From Xanthobacteraceae bacterium (GTDB lineage Bacteria > Pseudomonadota > Alphaproteobacteria > Rhizobiales > Xanthobacteraceae), in contig JASHOR010000187.1 in NCBI GenBank assembly GCA_030041005.1, positions 1 to 35,732 of the forward strand: a stretch of DNA of 35,732 bases. Direction: 5' to 3'. Below are positions 8,002 through 18,127 of this stretch, piece after piece. The translations under genes and the position numbers were made by a program. Under the pieces are notes generated by a model. That model was not told the origin of the DNA, made no database searches, and saw only the letters and a program-made list of their open reading frames with translations. Numbering within the stretch: the first letter of the stretch is position 1; each line of letters begins with the position of its first letter.

Positions 8002-9099
8002 ATGGTTGCGACGCCTAGGCCGGCGACGATGTCGCAGAACATGATCGGTTTTGTCGGGTGGCTGGCGGTGGCGCTGGTGTGCACGCTCGGGGCCACTACC
8101 GCCCGCGCCCAGGATTCCGGCGACGTGACGACGCGTCTCGACCGCATCGAGGAGACGATCCGTAACCTCACCGGGTCGATCCAGGAATTGCAGTACCGCA
8201 ATCAGCAGCTCGAGCAGCGCGTGCAGCGCCTTGAGGCGCAAATGGGCGGCGGAGCGCCTTCGGCCTCGGCCAGCCCGCCGCCGCGACCGACGGCGCAATA
8301 TTCACCGCCGCCGGCCCAATATGCGCCTCCGTCGCCCCAATACACACCCGCGCCGACCGCCCAGTATTCACCCTCTCCAACTCGATATGCTCCTCCGCCG
8401 GCCTATTCGCCGCCGCCTGCGACGGCCGAATCGGACGATCATCATGACGCCTTCAACCCGGCGCTTAGCCCCGGCGCGCCGGGCGCGCCGCGCCCACTCG
8501 GCACCAGCACGACGGCGACCGAGCCGCCGCCCCGTTATGACGGACCCTCTGCCAGCGCCGCACCCCCCGCTCAAGCGGGAGCGCCGATGAATCTGTCGTC
8601 AACGTCGGGATCGCAAGCCGCCGCTCCGGGCGGGCCCCTGCCGCCGCCGCCGCTCAGCGATCCGAGTTCAACCGGCGCCATGCAGGCGTCGCTGTCGCCG
8701 ACGCAGGCACTGGCCAACACGCCGAAAGATGAATTCGAGCTTGGCCGGGGCTACTTCGAACGCCGGAACTATCAGCTTGCGGCGCAGACGTTTCGTAATT
8801 TCCTGAGCCAATACCCGCGCGATCGGCTGACGCCCGAAGCGCAATATTGGCTCGGCCAATCGCTGTTCGAGGCGCGGCAATATCATGATGCCGCCGAGGC
8901 CTTCCTCACCGTCTCGACCAAATACGGCACGGCATCGCACGCCCCGGACGCGATGTTGCGATTGGGCGAGTCGCTTGCCGCCATGGGCCAGAAGCAGGAA
9001 GCTTGCGCTTCGTTTGGCGAGGTTCTACGCAAATACCCGCGCGCATCCTTGAGCGTAAAAGAAAGCGTGGCGCGGGAACAGAAGCGTGCCCATTGCTGA
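8002..9099 (+). CDS. cpoB: Cell division coordinator CpoB (YbgF) with a proline-rich linker
   Basis: A periplasmic Tol-Pal partner that links peptidoglycan synthesis to outer-membrane constriction. From the ATG at 8002 it has 365 residues; GTG at 7942 and ATG at 8029 are alternatives. An exported leader (IGFVGWLAVALVCTLG, ending ARAQ) is followed by a trimerising coiled coil (about 37-75, TRLDRIEETIRNL and QQLEQRVQRLEAQ). The C-terminal TPR domain (about 245-365) has FELGRGYFERRNYQLAAQTF and AQYWLGQSLFEARQYHDAA. Between them lies an unusually long Pro/Ser/Ala-rich linker of about 150 residues with six (Q/R/A)Y(S/A/T)P repeats at about 89-138. The stop overlaps tilS by 14 bases. Confidence 0.92.
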   Translation: MVATPRPATMSQNMIGFVGWLAVALVCTLGATTARAQDSGDVTTRLDRIEETIRNLTGSIQELQYRNQQLEQRVQRLEAQMGGGAPSASASPPPRPTAQYSPPPAQYAPPSPQYTPAPTAQYSPSPTRYAPPPAYSPPPATAESDDHHDAFNPALSPGAPGAPRPLGTSTTATEPPPRYDGPSASAAPPAQAGAPMNLSSTSGSQAAAPGGPLPPPPLSDPSSTGAMQASLSPTQALANTPKDEFELGRGYFERRNYQLAAQTFRNFLSQYPRDRLTPEAQYWLGQSLFEARQYHDAAEAFLTVSTKYGTASHAPDAMLRLGESLAAMGQKQEACASFGEVLRKYPRASLSVKESVAREQKRAHC

Positions 9100-10168
9100 G
9101 GAACCGGTTGGCGACGACGAGGCCGATGCGCTTTTGCATGGCCTTTCTAGCTTGCCTGGTCTTGTCATCGCAGCGTCAGGCGGCCCCGATTCGACAGCGC
9201 TGCTCGTTGTCGTTGCCCGTTGGGTAAAGCGGTTGCGGCGCCCGCCGAAGCTGTTCGCGGTGACCGTGGATCACGGCTTGCGGCCGCAATCGGCCCGCGA
9301 AGCGGCCATGGTGAAAAGGCTGTCGCGTCAGTTGGGCGTACCGCATCGAACCGTGCGCTGGAGCGGCAAGAAGCCGACAAGTGGACTGCAGGAAGCCGCC
9401 CGCGCGGCACGCTATCGGTTGCTGGCGGAAGCCGCCGCCGGCGTCGGATACGCGCACGTCCTGACCGCCCACACGCTCGACGATCAGGCGGAGACCGTGC
9501 TGTTCCGTCTGGCGCGAGGCAGCGGACTGACCGGACTTGCCGGCATGGCCGGCGCGGCGCCGTGGCCGACAGCGGGCAGCGGCGAAATCTTTCTCCTGCG
9601 TCCGTTTCTGCATCTTCCCAAGGCTCGGCTCGTTGCCACTCTGCGGAAGGCCGGCATCGCCTACAGCGAGGATCCGAGCAATTCCGATCCTCGATTTACC
9701 CGCGCGCGGCTGCGCGCATTGATGCCCGCGTTGGCGCGAGAGGGTCTTGATGCCCGAGGCCTGTCGCGGCTGGCGACGCGCATGCGGCGTGCCGAAGCGG
9801 CGATCGAATTCGCCGTCGAGGCGGCGCGAGCGGCACTCGCGCCCGCCGGCTGGCCGCGGCAGGGGCCGATCGTGTTCGAAACGGACCGTTTCCTTGACTT
9901 GCCCGCCGAGGTCGGACTTCGCCTTCTGGGCCAAGCCATCGCTCATGTCGGAGGCCAGGGACCGGCCGAACTTGGCCAGCTCGAGGGGCTCTATGGCGCC
10001 TTGCGGCAGTCGTCGCCACTGCGCCGGACCCTTGCCGGCACGCTCATCAGCCTCGCCGGCGACCGGCTCACCTTCGAGCGGGCACCCGCGCGGCGCGCCT
10101 CGGGTCCCCGGCGCACCCCATATGCGTCGCAACGCAGCCATACGCCAAATCGGCAAGGGGCGCTTTAG
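9086..10168 (+). CDS. tilS: tRNA(Ile)-lysidine synthetase TilS
   Basis: A 360-residue N-type ATP pyrophosphatase. It converts C34 of the CAU-anticodon isoleucine tRNA to lysidine so that AUA is read as isoleucine, an essential step. The PP-loop SGGPDS is at 31-36, followed by VTVDHGLRPQSAREA and the conserved AHTLDDQAETVLFRLARGSG. The active-site segment LLRPFLHLPKARL and DPSNSDPRFTRARLR completes the signature. The C-terminal substrate-binding extension is short, as in many alphaproteobacteria. The start is GTG inside the end of cpoB. ftsH follows, the common tilS-ftsH order. Confidence 0.95.
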   Translation: MPIAEEPVGDDEADALLHGLSSLPGLVIAASGGPDSTALLVVVARWVKRLRRPPKLFAVTVDHGLRPQSAREAAMVKRLSRQLGVPHRTVRWSGKKPTSGLQEAARAARYRLLAEAAAGVGYAHVLTAHTLDDQAETVLFRLARGSGLTGLAGMAGAAPWPTAGSGEIFLLRPFLHLPKARLVATLRKAGIAYSEDPSNSDPRFTRARLRALMPALAREGLDARGLSRLATRMRRAEAAIEFAVEAARAALAPAGWPRQGPIVFETDRFLDLPAEVGLRLLGQAIAHVGGQGPAELGQLEGLYGALRQSSPLRRTLAGTLISLAGDRLTFERAPARRASGPRRTPYASQRSHTPNRQGAL

Positions 10169-10339
10169 AAAATCGGCCTATAGTGGGGGGCGATTCCCGG
10201 CGCTGGCCGCCGGATTACCTTGGCAGGGGGCGGTTGCGCGCCTACATTGCCGAAATGGCAGGGACGCGAAGCCGCCACGTTCGCAGGCTCAAATGGTAGC
10301 GCTGCGCTCCGCACGCGAATCGCGGATCAAGGACCTAAG

Positions 10340-12265
<1,926 letters not shown>

Positions 12266-12327
12266 CAGAACCGCCTCGGCTGTCCGTCCGACCATCCCGG
12301 CGATGCAGACCGGCGTAGAAACGCGCC

Positions 12328-12447
12328 GCGCTGTTCAAGGATCCGGAGTGGCACGTCTATCTGGAAAAGAACGCAGCAGCCGGCTACCTGATCAAGCAGG
12401 AAAGCCAACTCATGTCGCCGGTGCCCTTTGCGCCGATCAAGCGGTAG
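12328..12447 (+). pseudogene. C-terminal remnant of a NIPSNAP-family gene
   Basis: A 39-codon fragment ending in TAG reads ALFKDPEWHVYLEKNAAAGY then LIKQESQLMSPVPFAPIKR. It resembles the C-terminus of NIPSNAP-family proteins (dimeric alpha/beta-barrel fold, typically about 105 residues or more), which end in a similar DPEW...LMxPxPF...K pattern. An in-frame TAG lies three codons before this stretch and no start codon is available, so it is the tail of a deleted gene. It sits 62 bases after ftsH, where a deletion or insertion junction would fall. The family call is from memory of the motif, not a search. Confidence 0.68.
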
Positions 12448-12473
12448 GATTGGCGTCTTCGGCTCGATCAACA

Positions 12474-13103
12474 ATGCCGCTGCAAAACAGGGTCACGCCG
12501 TTCGGCGATCTTGTCGCCGTTTCCGGCCGTGGCCTGTTCATGGGCAATCGCGGCGGGCGGTTTCACACTGACGCGAAGACGTTGACGGCGCGCCGCTGGG
12601 CGTCGCGCAAGTGGATCTGCTGCGTGCTTGACTTTAGAGGCCGCCATCGCGATGTCTGGGGTCGCTTCTATACCGAATTGTTTTTTCTTGATGAGCCGAC
12701 GGCGTTGGCGTCCGGGCATCGGCCCTGCTTCGAATGCCGCCGCAAGGATGCAATCAACTTTGCCGAAAGGTGGCAGGCGGCAAGGCGGTTGCGCGAGCGG
12801 CCGCGGGCGGATGAGATGGATGATGTGCTCCACGGAGAACGGCGCTCCGGGCGCGCCAAGCGCCGGCACAGCCGCAGCATCGATATCCTGCCGGACGGCG
12901 CCTTCGTGGCGCTGGGGGAGACGGCTTATGCCGTGCGCGGCGCCCACGTGCTGCGCTGGTCGCCGGAGGGCTACGTCGCGCGCGAGCGACGGCCGCGCGG
13001 CATCGCCGTCGAGACGCTCACGCCGCCGGCGATCCTTGCGGTGCTGTCCGCCGGATACCGGCCGTGCTGGCATCCGAGTGCGGAAAGATTATTGCCGGGC
13101 TAA
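12474..13103 (+). CDS. Uncharacterised Cys-motif protein (two GxRPC motifs)
   Basis: A 209-residue protein that I cannot assign. It has WICCVLDFRG (48-57), then FFLDEPTALASGHRPCFECR (70-89), and near the C-terminus LSAGYRPCWHPSA (191-203). The middle segment resembles the zinc-binding motif of Ada (FFxxxxxALAAGYRPCKRC). The C49-C50 pair about 35 residues upstream could supply the other two ligands, so a metal site is plausible. The rest is basic (Arg-rich 86-135), which would suit nucleic-acid contact, but this is inference. The start ATG at 12474 is chosen because the homology-like part begins there; no strong ribosome site is visible. The frame is open upstream but overlaps ftsH and the NIPSNAP remnant. 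Confidence 0.72.
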   Translation: MPLQNRVTPFGDLVAVSGRGLFMGNRGGRFHTDAKTLTARRWASRKWICCVLDFRGRHRDVWGRFYTELFFLDEPTALASGHRPCFECRRKDAINFAERWQAARRLRERPRADEMDDVLHGERRSGRAKRRHSRSIDILPDGAFVALGETAYAVRGAHVLRWSPEGYVARERRPRGIAVETLTPPAILAVLSAGYRPCWHPSAERLLPG

Positions 13104-13774
13104 CCCTTCATCGCCGCCTTGATATTTTCGACCGTCGCTCCCGGTCCGCGGGTGGCCGCGATGATTCGCTGCTCCTGGGCGATCAGCCCATCGAGCGCGG
13201 TTTTCATGGCGTCGATTTTGCCGGTGGGCACGATGACGGCGCCGTGGCGGTCGGCGTGGATGAGATCGCCGCTATTCGCCGCCATGCCGTGAACGTTGAC
13301 TGGAATGCCGAACTCGACCACGTGCACATAGGCGTGGGATGGCGCGATCGAGCCGGCGAGCATTTGAAAGTCGAGCGCCACGGCCGGGATGTCGCGGATC
13401 GCGCCGTTGGTCACGGTGCCGAGGCAGCCGAGCGCCTTGTGCACGTTGCTCTGCACTTCGCCCCAGAATGCGCCGTAGCCCGGCGGGTCGTCGAGGTCCT
13501 GGATCAGCACCACACTCGGACGCGGTTCGCCGGCAAGGTAATCGAGATAGTCCATCCGCTTTTGCATGTAACCCGGGCCACTCACTGCGTCACGAGCGCG
13601 GATTGTCACCGTCTTGGCGAAGCCGACCATCGGCGGCAGGTCGGGGAACGGGCAGTGCAGATGCACAGTGGTATAGCCGGCACCGCGACGCTCCGGCGCG
13701 ACGATCTCGATCAGGTTGCAGACGGTCGGCGTATCGATCGACCGCAGAAAGGCGAATTGGCTCTCCGACACCAT
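13100..13774 (-). CDS. RraA-like / HMG-CHA-type class II aldolase family protein
   Basis: A 224-residue member of the RraA/dimethylmenaquinone methyltransferase-like family. Its enzymatic members are divalent-metal-dependent class II aldolases or decarboxylases acting on 4-hydroxy-4-methyl-2-oxoglutarate, 4-carboxy-4-hydroxy-2-oxoadipate or oxaloacetate. The hallmark GTVTNGAIRDIPAV places the substrate Arg and metal Asp at R127 and D128. The terminal GDLIHADRHGAVIVP (169-183) matches the family's GDxxxxDxxGVVxxP. The exact substrate is unknown. The start ATG at 13774 is preceded by GGAG. Its stop overlaps the end of the convergent gene by four bases. It lies 28 bases behind an MFS transporter, so the pair probably imports and cleaves an organic acid. 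Confidence 0.85.
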   Translation of the reverse strand: MVSESQFAFLRSIDTPTVCNLIEIVAPERRGAGYTTVHLHCPFPDLPPMVGFAKTVTIRARDAVSGPGYMQKRMDYLDYLAGEPRPSVVLIQDLDDPPGYGAFWGEVQSNVHKALGCLGTVTNGAIRDIPAVALDFQMLAGSIAPSHAYVHVVEFGIPVNVHGMAANSGDLIHADRHGAVIVPTGKIDAMKTALDGLIAQEQRIIAATRGPGATVENIKAAMKG

Positions 13775-13802
13775 GACGTTTGTCTCTCCAGAAAAAATGA
13801 AC

Positions 13803-14951
13803 TCAGCGCCCCCACGCATTGGCGACGATAACGGCGATGATCGCCTGCATGGCGACGATAGCCGCAACACAGCCGGCCCAGCCGGCAAATGTCCAGGCGA
13901 GACCGCCCAGAAAAGCGCCGGCGCTGCCGCCGACGTAATAGGCCGTGGCGTAGAGGCCCACGGCCGACGAACGGCCTTCCTTCGCGGTCATGGTCACATA
14001 TCCGGTCGAAACGGCCTGGCAGACCATGCCGCAAACCGCGCACAGTGTCAGTCCCGCGATGATGATGCTGACCGGCGCTGCCAGCAACAGCAGGGCGCCG
14101 ACGATCCACAGCGCGACGACACCGAGCACGAATGGCCGCCGTCCAAAAAGGGCGATACCGCGGCCGACCCACGGTACGATCGGACTCGAAACCAGGTAGG
14201 TGAGAAACAAGGCACCGAGGAGCGCCGGGGAGAACAGGTAGGGCGGCGCCGCCAGATGGAAGCTCACATAGGTGAACGTCGCGATGAAATTGAACAGGAC
14301 GCCGAAACCGATCGCATAGGTTGCAACGAGTTGCGGATCGCGAAAATGACGCAGCATTTGCGAAAGCGAGGCGGCCAGTCCGCCCGAGCGTACAAAATGG
14401 CGCTCGCGCGGCAGTGTCAGCGTCACGATCGAGGCGGCGGCAAATGTGAGCAGCGCGACCACCACGAAGGCCAGACGCCAGCCGACGAGATCGGTCAGCA
14501 CACCGGGAATGAAACGCCCGCAGAAGCCGCCGATGCTGGTGCCGGAGATATAGATGCCGGCAATGCGCGTGACGTCGTGGGGCGGCCATTCGTCGCCGAT
14601 ATAGGCCACCGCAACAGCAAAGATCGGCGGCAGCAGCAAGCCTTGAACGAAGCGCCAGAACGCGAACGCCGCAACGCTTTTCACCAGGATCATGAGGAAC
14701 GTTGGCACCACGACCGCGAACATCGCCGCGCCGATCAGGCGCTTTCGCCCGACCACGTCGGCAAGCGCGCCGGTGAATGGCGCCGTGAGCGCAATGGCGG
14801 CCGTTCCTGCCGTCATCAGCCAGGAGATTTCGCCGGCGCCGACGCCGAACTCCTTGGCCAGCATCGGCAGCAGCGCCTGCACCGAGTAGAGATTGACGAA
14901 AGCGCAGAAGCCTGCCGTGGCCACGGCGAAGGTGCGCAGATCGATGGTCAT
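13803..14951 (-). CDS. MFS transporter
   Basis: A 382-residue major facilitator with about 12 hydrophobic segments. The motif A region between helices 2 and 3 reads GALADVVGRKRLIGA, and a second half-motif GRGIALFGRRPFVLG sits between helices 8 and 9. The organisation resembles the YnfM/arabinose-efflux-like group of drug or metabolite exporters, so export is as likely as uptake. It is first in a two-gene unit with the RraA-like aldolase (28-base spacing), which suggests transport of a related oxo- or hydroxy-acid. It is transcribed divergently from the phosphoesterase, across a 146-base gap that must hold both promoters. Confidence 0.9.
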   Translation of the reverse strand: MTIDLRTFAVATAGFCAFVNLYSVQALLPMLAKEFGVGAGEISWLMTAGTAAIALTAPFTGALADVVGRKRLIGAAMFAVVVPTFLMILVKSVAAFAFWRFVQGLLLPPIFAVAVAYIGDEWPPHDVTRIAGIYISGTSIGGFCGRFIPGVLTDLVGWRLAFVVVALLTFAAASIVTLTLPRERHFVRSGGLAASLSQMLRHFRDPQLVATYAIGFGVLFNFIATFTYVSFHLAAPPYLFSPALLGALFLTYLVSSPIVPWVGRGIALFGRRPFVLGVVALWIVGALLLLAAPVSIIIAGLTLCAVCGMVCQAVSTGYVTMTAKEGRSSAVGLYATAYYVGGSAGAFLGGLAWTFAGWAGCVAAIVAMQAIIAVIVANAWGR

Positions 14952-15097
14952 TGGCGGATTATGTGCGAGAAGGGGCGCGAAAGCACGCCCGCGCTCGTTG
15001 CGGACGGATTTGCCGCGGGATGCTGGTTCTTAAAATTGCAATGAAAGGCTGTTAGCGGAGCCGCAGTGGCGACAAACCGATTTACGCGAAGGTGGCC

Positions 15098-16657
15098 ATG
15101 ACGATACTCCGACCAGGACGCCGTAGATTCCTTAAATCGGTTGCGGCCACGGGCGCCGCCGCTTGGCTGCAAACATCGTTGTCGCCGGCGGTGTGGGCCC
15201 AGGTGCCGGCGCAAGGCGATGTTGGAGGTTTGCGCTCCAAGATCGACCATATCGTCGTCATTTTTCAGGAGAACCGCAGCTTCGATCATTATTTCGGCGC
15301 CTATCGGCCGCCTGCCGGGGGAACGGTAGAGGGCCTGCTCGACCGCGATGGCAAGATCGACGCGCGTTTTGACGGCTTGCAGAAGAGTGCCGCCGGCTCT
15401 GCGTACAAATTCCTACCTGTGCCCTATCAGATTCCCGGCTTTGCCGGCGCGCGGCTGGAAAATCGCCCATTCCACTTGAGTTCTTATGTCCCGCCTGACG
15501 ACAATGTGCCTTGGGACCCGCTGCATCATTTCTTCCGCATGTTTGCCCAGATCGACCATGGCAAAATGGATTATTTCGTCGCGCTCGCGGCGACGGGAAA
15601 GCATATCTTCTTCGACAAGCCGCACGACTTGAGCCCGGCGCAGATGATGTTCGCCGAATCTAGCCCTTCCGGCGCCGTGCTAGGCTACTACACGCGCGAC
15701 GACGTGCCGGACTATTATCATCTGGCCGACGAGTATGTGCTGTTCGACCATTTTTTTCAGGCGATGTCAGGCGGCTCGACCGGCAACGCGCTGTATCTCG
15801 TTGCGGCCCGTTCGGCGATGTCTGCAAAAGTGCCGCCGAGCAAAGTCGGCAGCCTGACGCCGCCGGTATTCGACCGGCCCTACGACAAGAACGGCATTTT
15901 GATCAATGATATGCCACCGATCAACGGGCCGACCGAGACCTTCATGGGGCCCATTGATCTGTCGCCGCCGCCCGACGAGCAGACCTATCCGACGATCGGT
16001 GACCGGTTGGAGGCGGCCTCGTTGTCGTGGGCTTGGTACAACGAGGGCTGGAATACGGTTAAACCCTGGGCGCTGAAAACTGCGTTCGGTCCCGGCGACG
16101 GATCGGTGGTGGTCGACACGCCGGAAGGCTATTTGCCCCATCACAATCCCTTCCAGTATCTGCCGACCTGGCCGCGCAACGTGCAGGCCGGACGCATGCG
16201 CGACAGCACGGACTTTTTTGAAGACGTCAAGAACGGCAGGCTACCGTCGCTCTCTTTCCTCAAGGGTACCGGCAGTTCCGACGAGCATCCGGCCAACTCC
16301 GCGCCGCGCTGGGGCGAACAATGGGTCATGGGCTTTCTCAGGGCCCTCGGCGAAAGCCCGCTTTGGGAGAAAACTGCAGTCGTCATCACCTACGACGAAG
16401 GCGGCGGCTTTTGGGACCACGTCGCCCCGCCGCGGCCGGACGCCTATGGCTGTGGTACGCGGGTACCGGCGCTGCTGATCAGTCCGTGGACACGGCGCGG
16501 CTACGTCGATCATCGCATCGCCGACACGACCTCCATCCTTGCGCTGATCGAGGCAAGGTTCGGCCTGGCGCCTTTGCATGCGCGCGATGCCGGGGCATAC
16601 AACCTGCTCGACGGTTTCGATTTTTCACAGAAGCCGCGGGCGCCAGCCTTCGGTTGA
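15098..16657 (+). CDS. Tat-exported phosphoesterase (acid phosphatase / phospholipase C family)
   Basis: A 519-residue phosphoesterase of the bacterial phospholipase C/AcpA superfamily. A Tat leader with RRRFLKSVAATGAAAW (8-23) ends near AVWAQ. The metal and nucleophile motif is KIDHIVVIFQENRSFDHYFG (48-67), and the C-terminal metal site is TAVVITYDEGGGFWDHVAPP. EHPANSAPRWGEQWV lies between them. Members hydrolyse phosphate mono- or diesters or phospholipids in the periplasm; the substrate here is unknown. GAAGG (15088-15092) favours the ATG at 15098 over the GTG at 15092. A weak hairpin (CCGCTT-TTG-AAGCGG, 16671-16685) follows the stop. Confidence 0.93.
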   Translation: MTILRPGRRRFLKSVAATGAAAWLQTSLSPAVWAQVPAQGDVGGLRSKIDHIVVIFQENRSFDHYFGAYRPPAGGTVEGLLDRDGKIDARFDGLQKSAAGSAYKFLPVPYQIPGFAGARLENRPFHLSSYVPPDDNVPWDPLHHFFRMFAQIDHGKMDYFVALAATGKHIFFDKPHDLSPAQMMFAESSPSGAVLGYYTRDDVPDYYHLADEYVLFDHFFQAMSGGSTGNALYLVAARSAMSAKVPPSKVGSLTPPVFDRPYDKNGILINDMPPINGPTETFMGPIDLSPPPDEQTYPTIGDRLEAASLSWAWYNEGWNTVKPWALKTAFGPGDGSVVVDTPEGYLPHHNPFQYLPTWPRNVQAGRMRDSTDFFEDVKNGRLPSLSFLKGTGSSDEHPANSAPRWGEQWVMGFLRALGESPLWEKTAVVITYDEGGGFWDHVAPPRPDAYGCGTRVPALLISPWTRRGYVDHRIADTTSILALIEARFGLAPLHARDAGAYNLLDGFDFSQKPRAPAFG

Positions 16658-17048
16658 CGCGAATTATGTCCCGCTTTTGAAGCGGTCGGTCCATCCGAAT
16701 CAAAATAATCGTCACGACTGCCGGACTTGACCTTCGCCTTGTCAGGTTGCCCCGACGCCGGGAACGTTTGTCGGCGACTTGAATCCCTCGCAACGACGGC
16801 CTGCGGTCATGCGACTGCACCCCCGTTTGCCGCCAGGTTGGCGAAGCCTGGGCCGCATTCCATCCAGGCGCGCAAGCCAGGTACTGAACCGCTCCGAAAT
16901 CTGCGACCGCGGCCGAACGCGGTAGGAACTCGCGCGGCCGCTCCTCGTTATCCGCATGTTCCTCATCGACTTTTCATCGCCAGAACCGCGGCCAAAATTG
17001 TCAAGGTTCCAACCCGGTCATTGGACCGCCAACGAAGGGGAAACCCTG
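16658..17048. other. Intergenic region between the phosphoesterase and receiver genes
   Basis: 391 bases without a supported gene. It begins with a weak 6-bp hairpin (16671-16685) after the phosphoesterase. It contains a TTGACC (16727-16732) that could be a -35 box but has no convincing -10 partner. An in-frame ATG at 16956 would extend the following receiver by 31 residues that do not resemble a receiver domain. I see no repeat or RNA gene. Confidence 0.5.
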
Positions 17049-17468
17049 GTGGCTTTGGATGTGGCGCAAGAGGCTGAGCTTGAGCGGCAGAAGGCAACCG
17101 TACTGGTGGTGGAGGACGAAGTGCTCATCCGGCTGATGGTCGCGGACGCGTTACGCGCCCAAGGCATCGGCGTGATCGAGGCTTCCAACGGCGATGAGGC
17201 ACAGGCGGTGCTCGCAAGTTCGATCCCCATCGATCTGCTGCTCACCGATATCCGCATGCCGAGCAAGATGGATGGACTGACGCTCGCACGTTTTGCCCGC
17301 GCGGCGCGTCCAAAGTTGAAACTGATTATCGCCTCCAGTGAGCCGGCTGACAGTTGCGGGAGCGAGGTTGCCGATGCGTTCTTTCACAAGCCGTACACGG
17401 TGAGCGCACTGCTACGAAGCATCAAAAACATGCTGAAGGTGTGGGACGATGAATCAAAGCGCCCGTAA
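17049..17468 (+). CDS. Single-domain response regulator (CheY-like receiver)
   Basis: From the GTG at 17049 a 139-residue protein made of one receiver domain with no output domain. The key residues are present: acidic pair E22-D23 (VVEDE), phospho-acceptor D67 in LLLTDIRMP, S96 in the Thr/Ser switch position, and K114 in FHKPY. GAAGGGG (17035-17041) supports the GTG start; ATG 16956 is the alternative. The IRMPSKMDGLTLARFAR wording is typical of rhizobial FixJ/CheY-like solo receivers. Such proteins usually carry phosphate in relays with hybrid kinases; no kinase lies nearby. Its last 20 bases overlap a second receiver gene. Confidence 0.88.
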   Translation: MALDVAQEAELERQKATVLVVEDEVLIRLMVADALRAQGIGVIEASNGDEAQAVLASSIPIDLLLTDIRMPSKMDGLTLARFARAARPKLKLIIASSEPADSCGSEVADAFFHKPYTVSALLRSIKNMLKVWDDESKRP

Positions 17469-17967
17469 GCGGGCCGAGCAGGCCCAGACAATTCTCGTGG
17501 TCGAGGACGAGATCTTGATCCGGTTGGTGATCGCCGAATATCTGCGCGATTGCGGCTATAAGGTCATCGAAGCCACCAACGCGGAAGAGGCCGTTCTTGT
17601 GCTGAAAAAAGCTGAACGCGCAATCGATGTCGTTTTCACCGACATCGAAATGCCGGGCGCGATGGATGGTTTCGGCCTTTCACGGTGGGTGCGGGCGAAC
17701 CGGCCGCATATCGACGTGATCTTAGCGGCGAGCGTTGCGCGAGCGGCGCATGCCGCATCCGAATTGTGCGACGCGGGCGGCAATTTTCCCAAGCCCTATC
17801 GGCTGCACTCCGTCGCCGATCGGATTCGCCGCCTTTTGGCCAATCGCAAGACGCGAAATGACAAGTCCCGAAGCCGCGAGCAGTCCGGGGTGGCGAAAGG
17901 CCGAGGACATTTCGTCAATGGTCAGACCGGCCACGCGGTCGGTGGGAAAGATGTCATCCGGCATTGA
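17449..17967 (+). CDS. Second single-domain response regulator with a basic tail
   Basis: A 172-residue receiver protein overlapping the previous gene by 20 bases, so translation is probably coupled. Acidic pocket E19-D20, phospho-acceptor D65 (VVFTDIEMPGAMDGFG), S95 and K115 (FPKPYRLHSV) are all present. It is clearly related to its neighbour (VVEDExLIRL, DIxMPxxMDG, KPY), so the pair probably arose by tandem duplication followed by divergence. After the domain (about residue 130) there is a 40-residue basic, Gly/Ser-rich tail that resembles no output domain I know. The partner kinase is unknown. Confidence 0.88.
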   Translation: MNQSARKRAEQAQTILVVEDEILIRLVIAEYLRDCGYKVIEATNAEEAVLVLKKAERAIDVVFTDIEMPGAMDGFGLSRWVRANRPHIDVILAASVARAAHAASELCDAGGNFPKPYRLHSVADRIRRLLANRKTRNDKSRSREQSGVAKGRGHFVNGQTGHAVGGKDVIRH

Positions 17968-18003
17968 GCGCCCGCCGGTGTCAGAAATTTCAATTTTACG
18001 TCA

Positions 18004-18070
18004 GTCCTGCCCAATCGGGCAGGGACGGCCAAACGATCCCGATCGGCCGAACGAGATGGTGCGTTCGGCC
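18004..18070. terminator. Two hairpins between convergent genes
   Basis: Hairpin 1 is CCTGCCC-AATC-GGGCAGG (18006-18023). Hairpin 2 is GGCCGAACG (18045-18053) pairing exactly with CGTTCGGCC (18062-18070) across an eight-base loop. They lie between the convergent receiver and Rieske genes. Neither has a clear T-run, so a bidirectional terminator role is only likely from position. Confidence 0.45.
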
Positions 18071-18127
18071 ACCGAATCGGCGATGTGCTCTTGGAGGAGC
18101 TAAGCTTCGGGCGGGAGCTTGGGCCGG

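Noticed and set aside
13716-15044. 442-codon plus-strand frame across the RraA/MFS genes
   Set aside because: Composition is rich in Gln/Arg/Asp without domain structure; the minus-strand MFS frame has 12 membrane segments and is real.
16956-17048. 31-residue extension of the first receiver protein from ATG 16956
   Set aside because: GTG 17049 has a good ribosome site and the extension is not receiver-like; kept only as an alternative.
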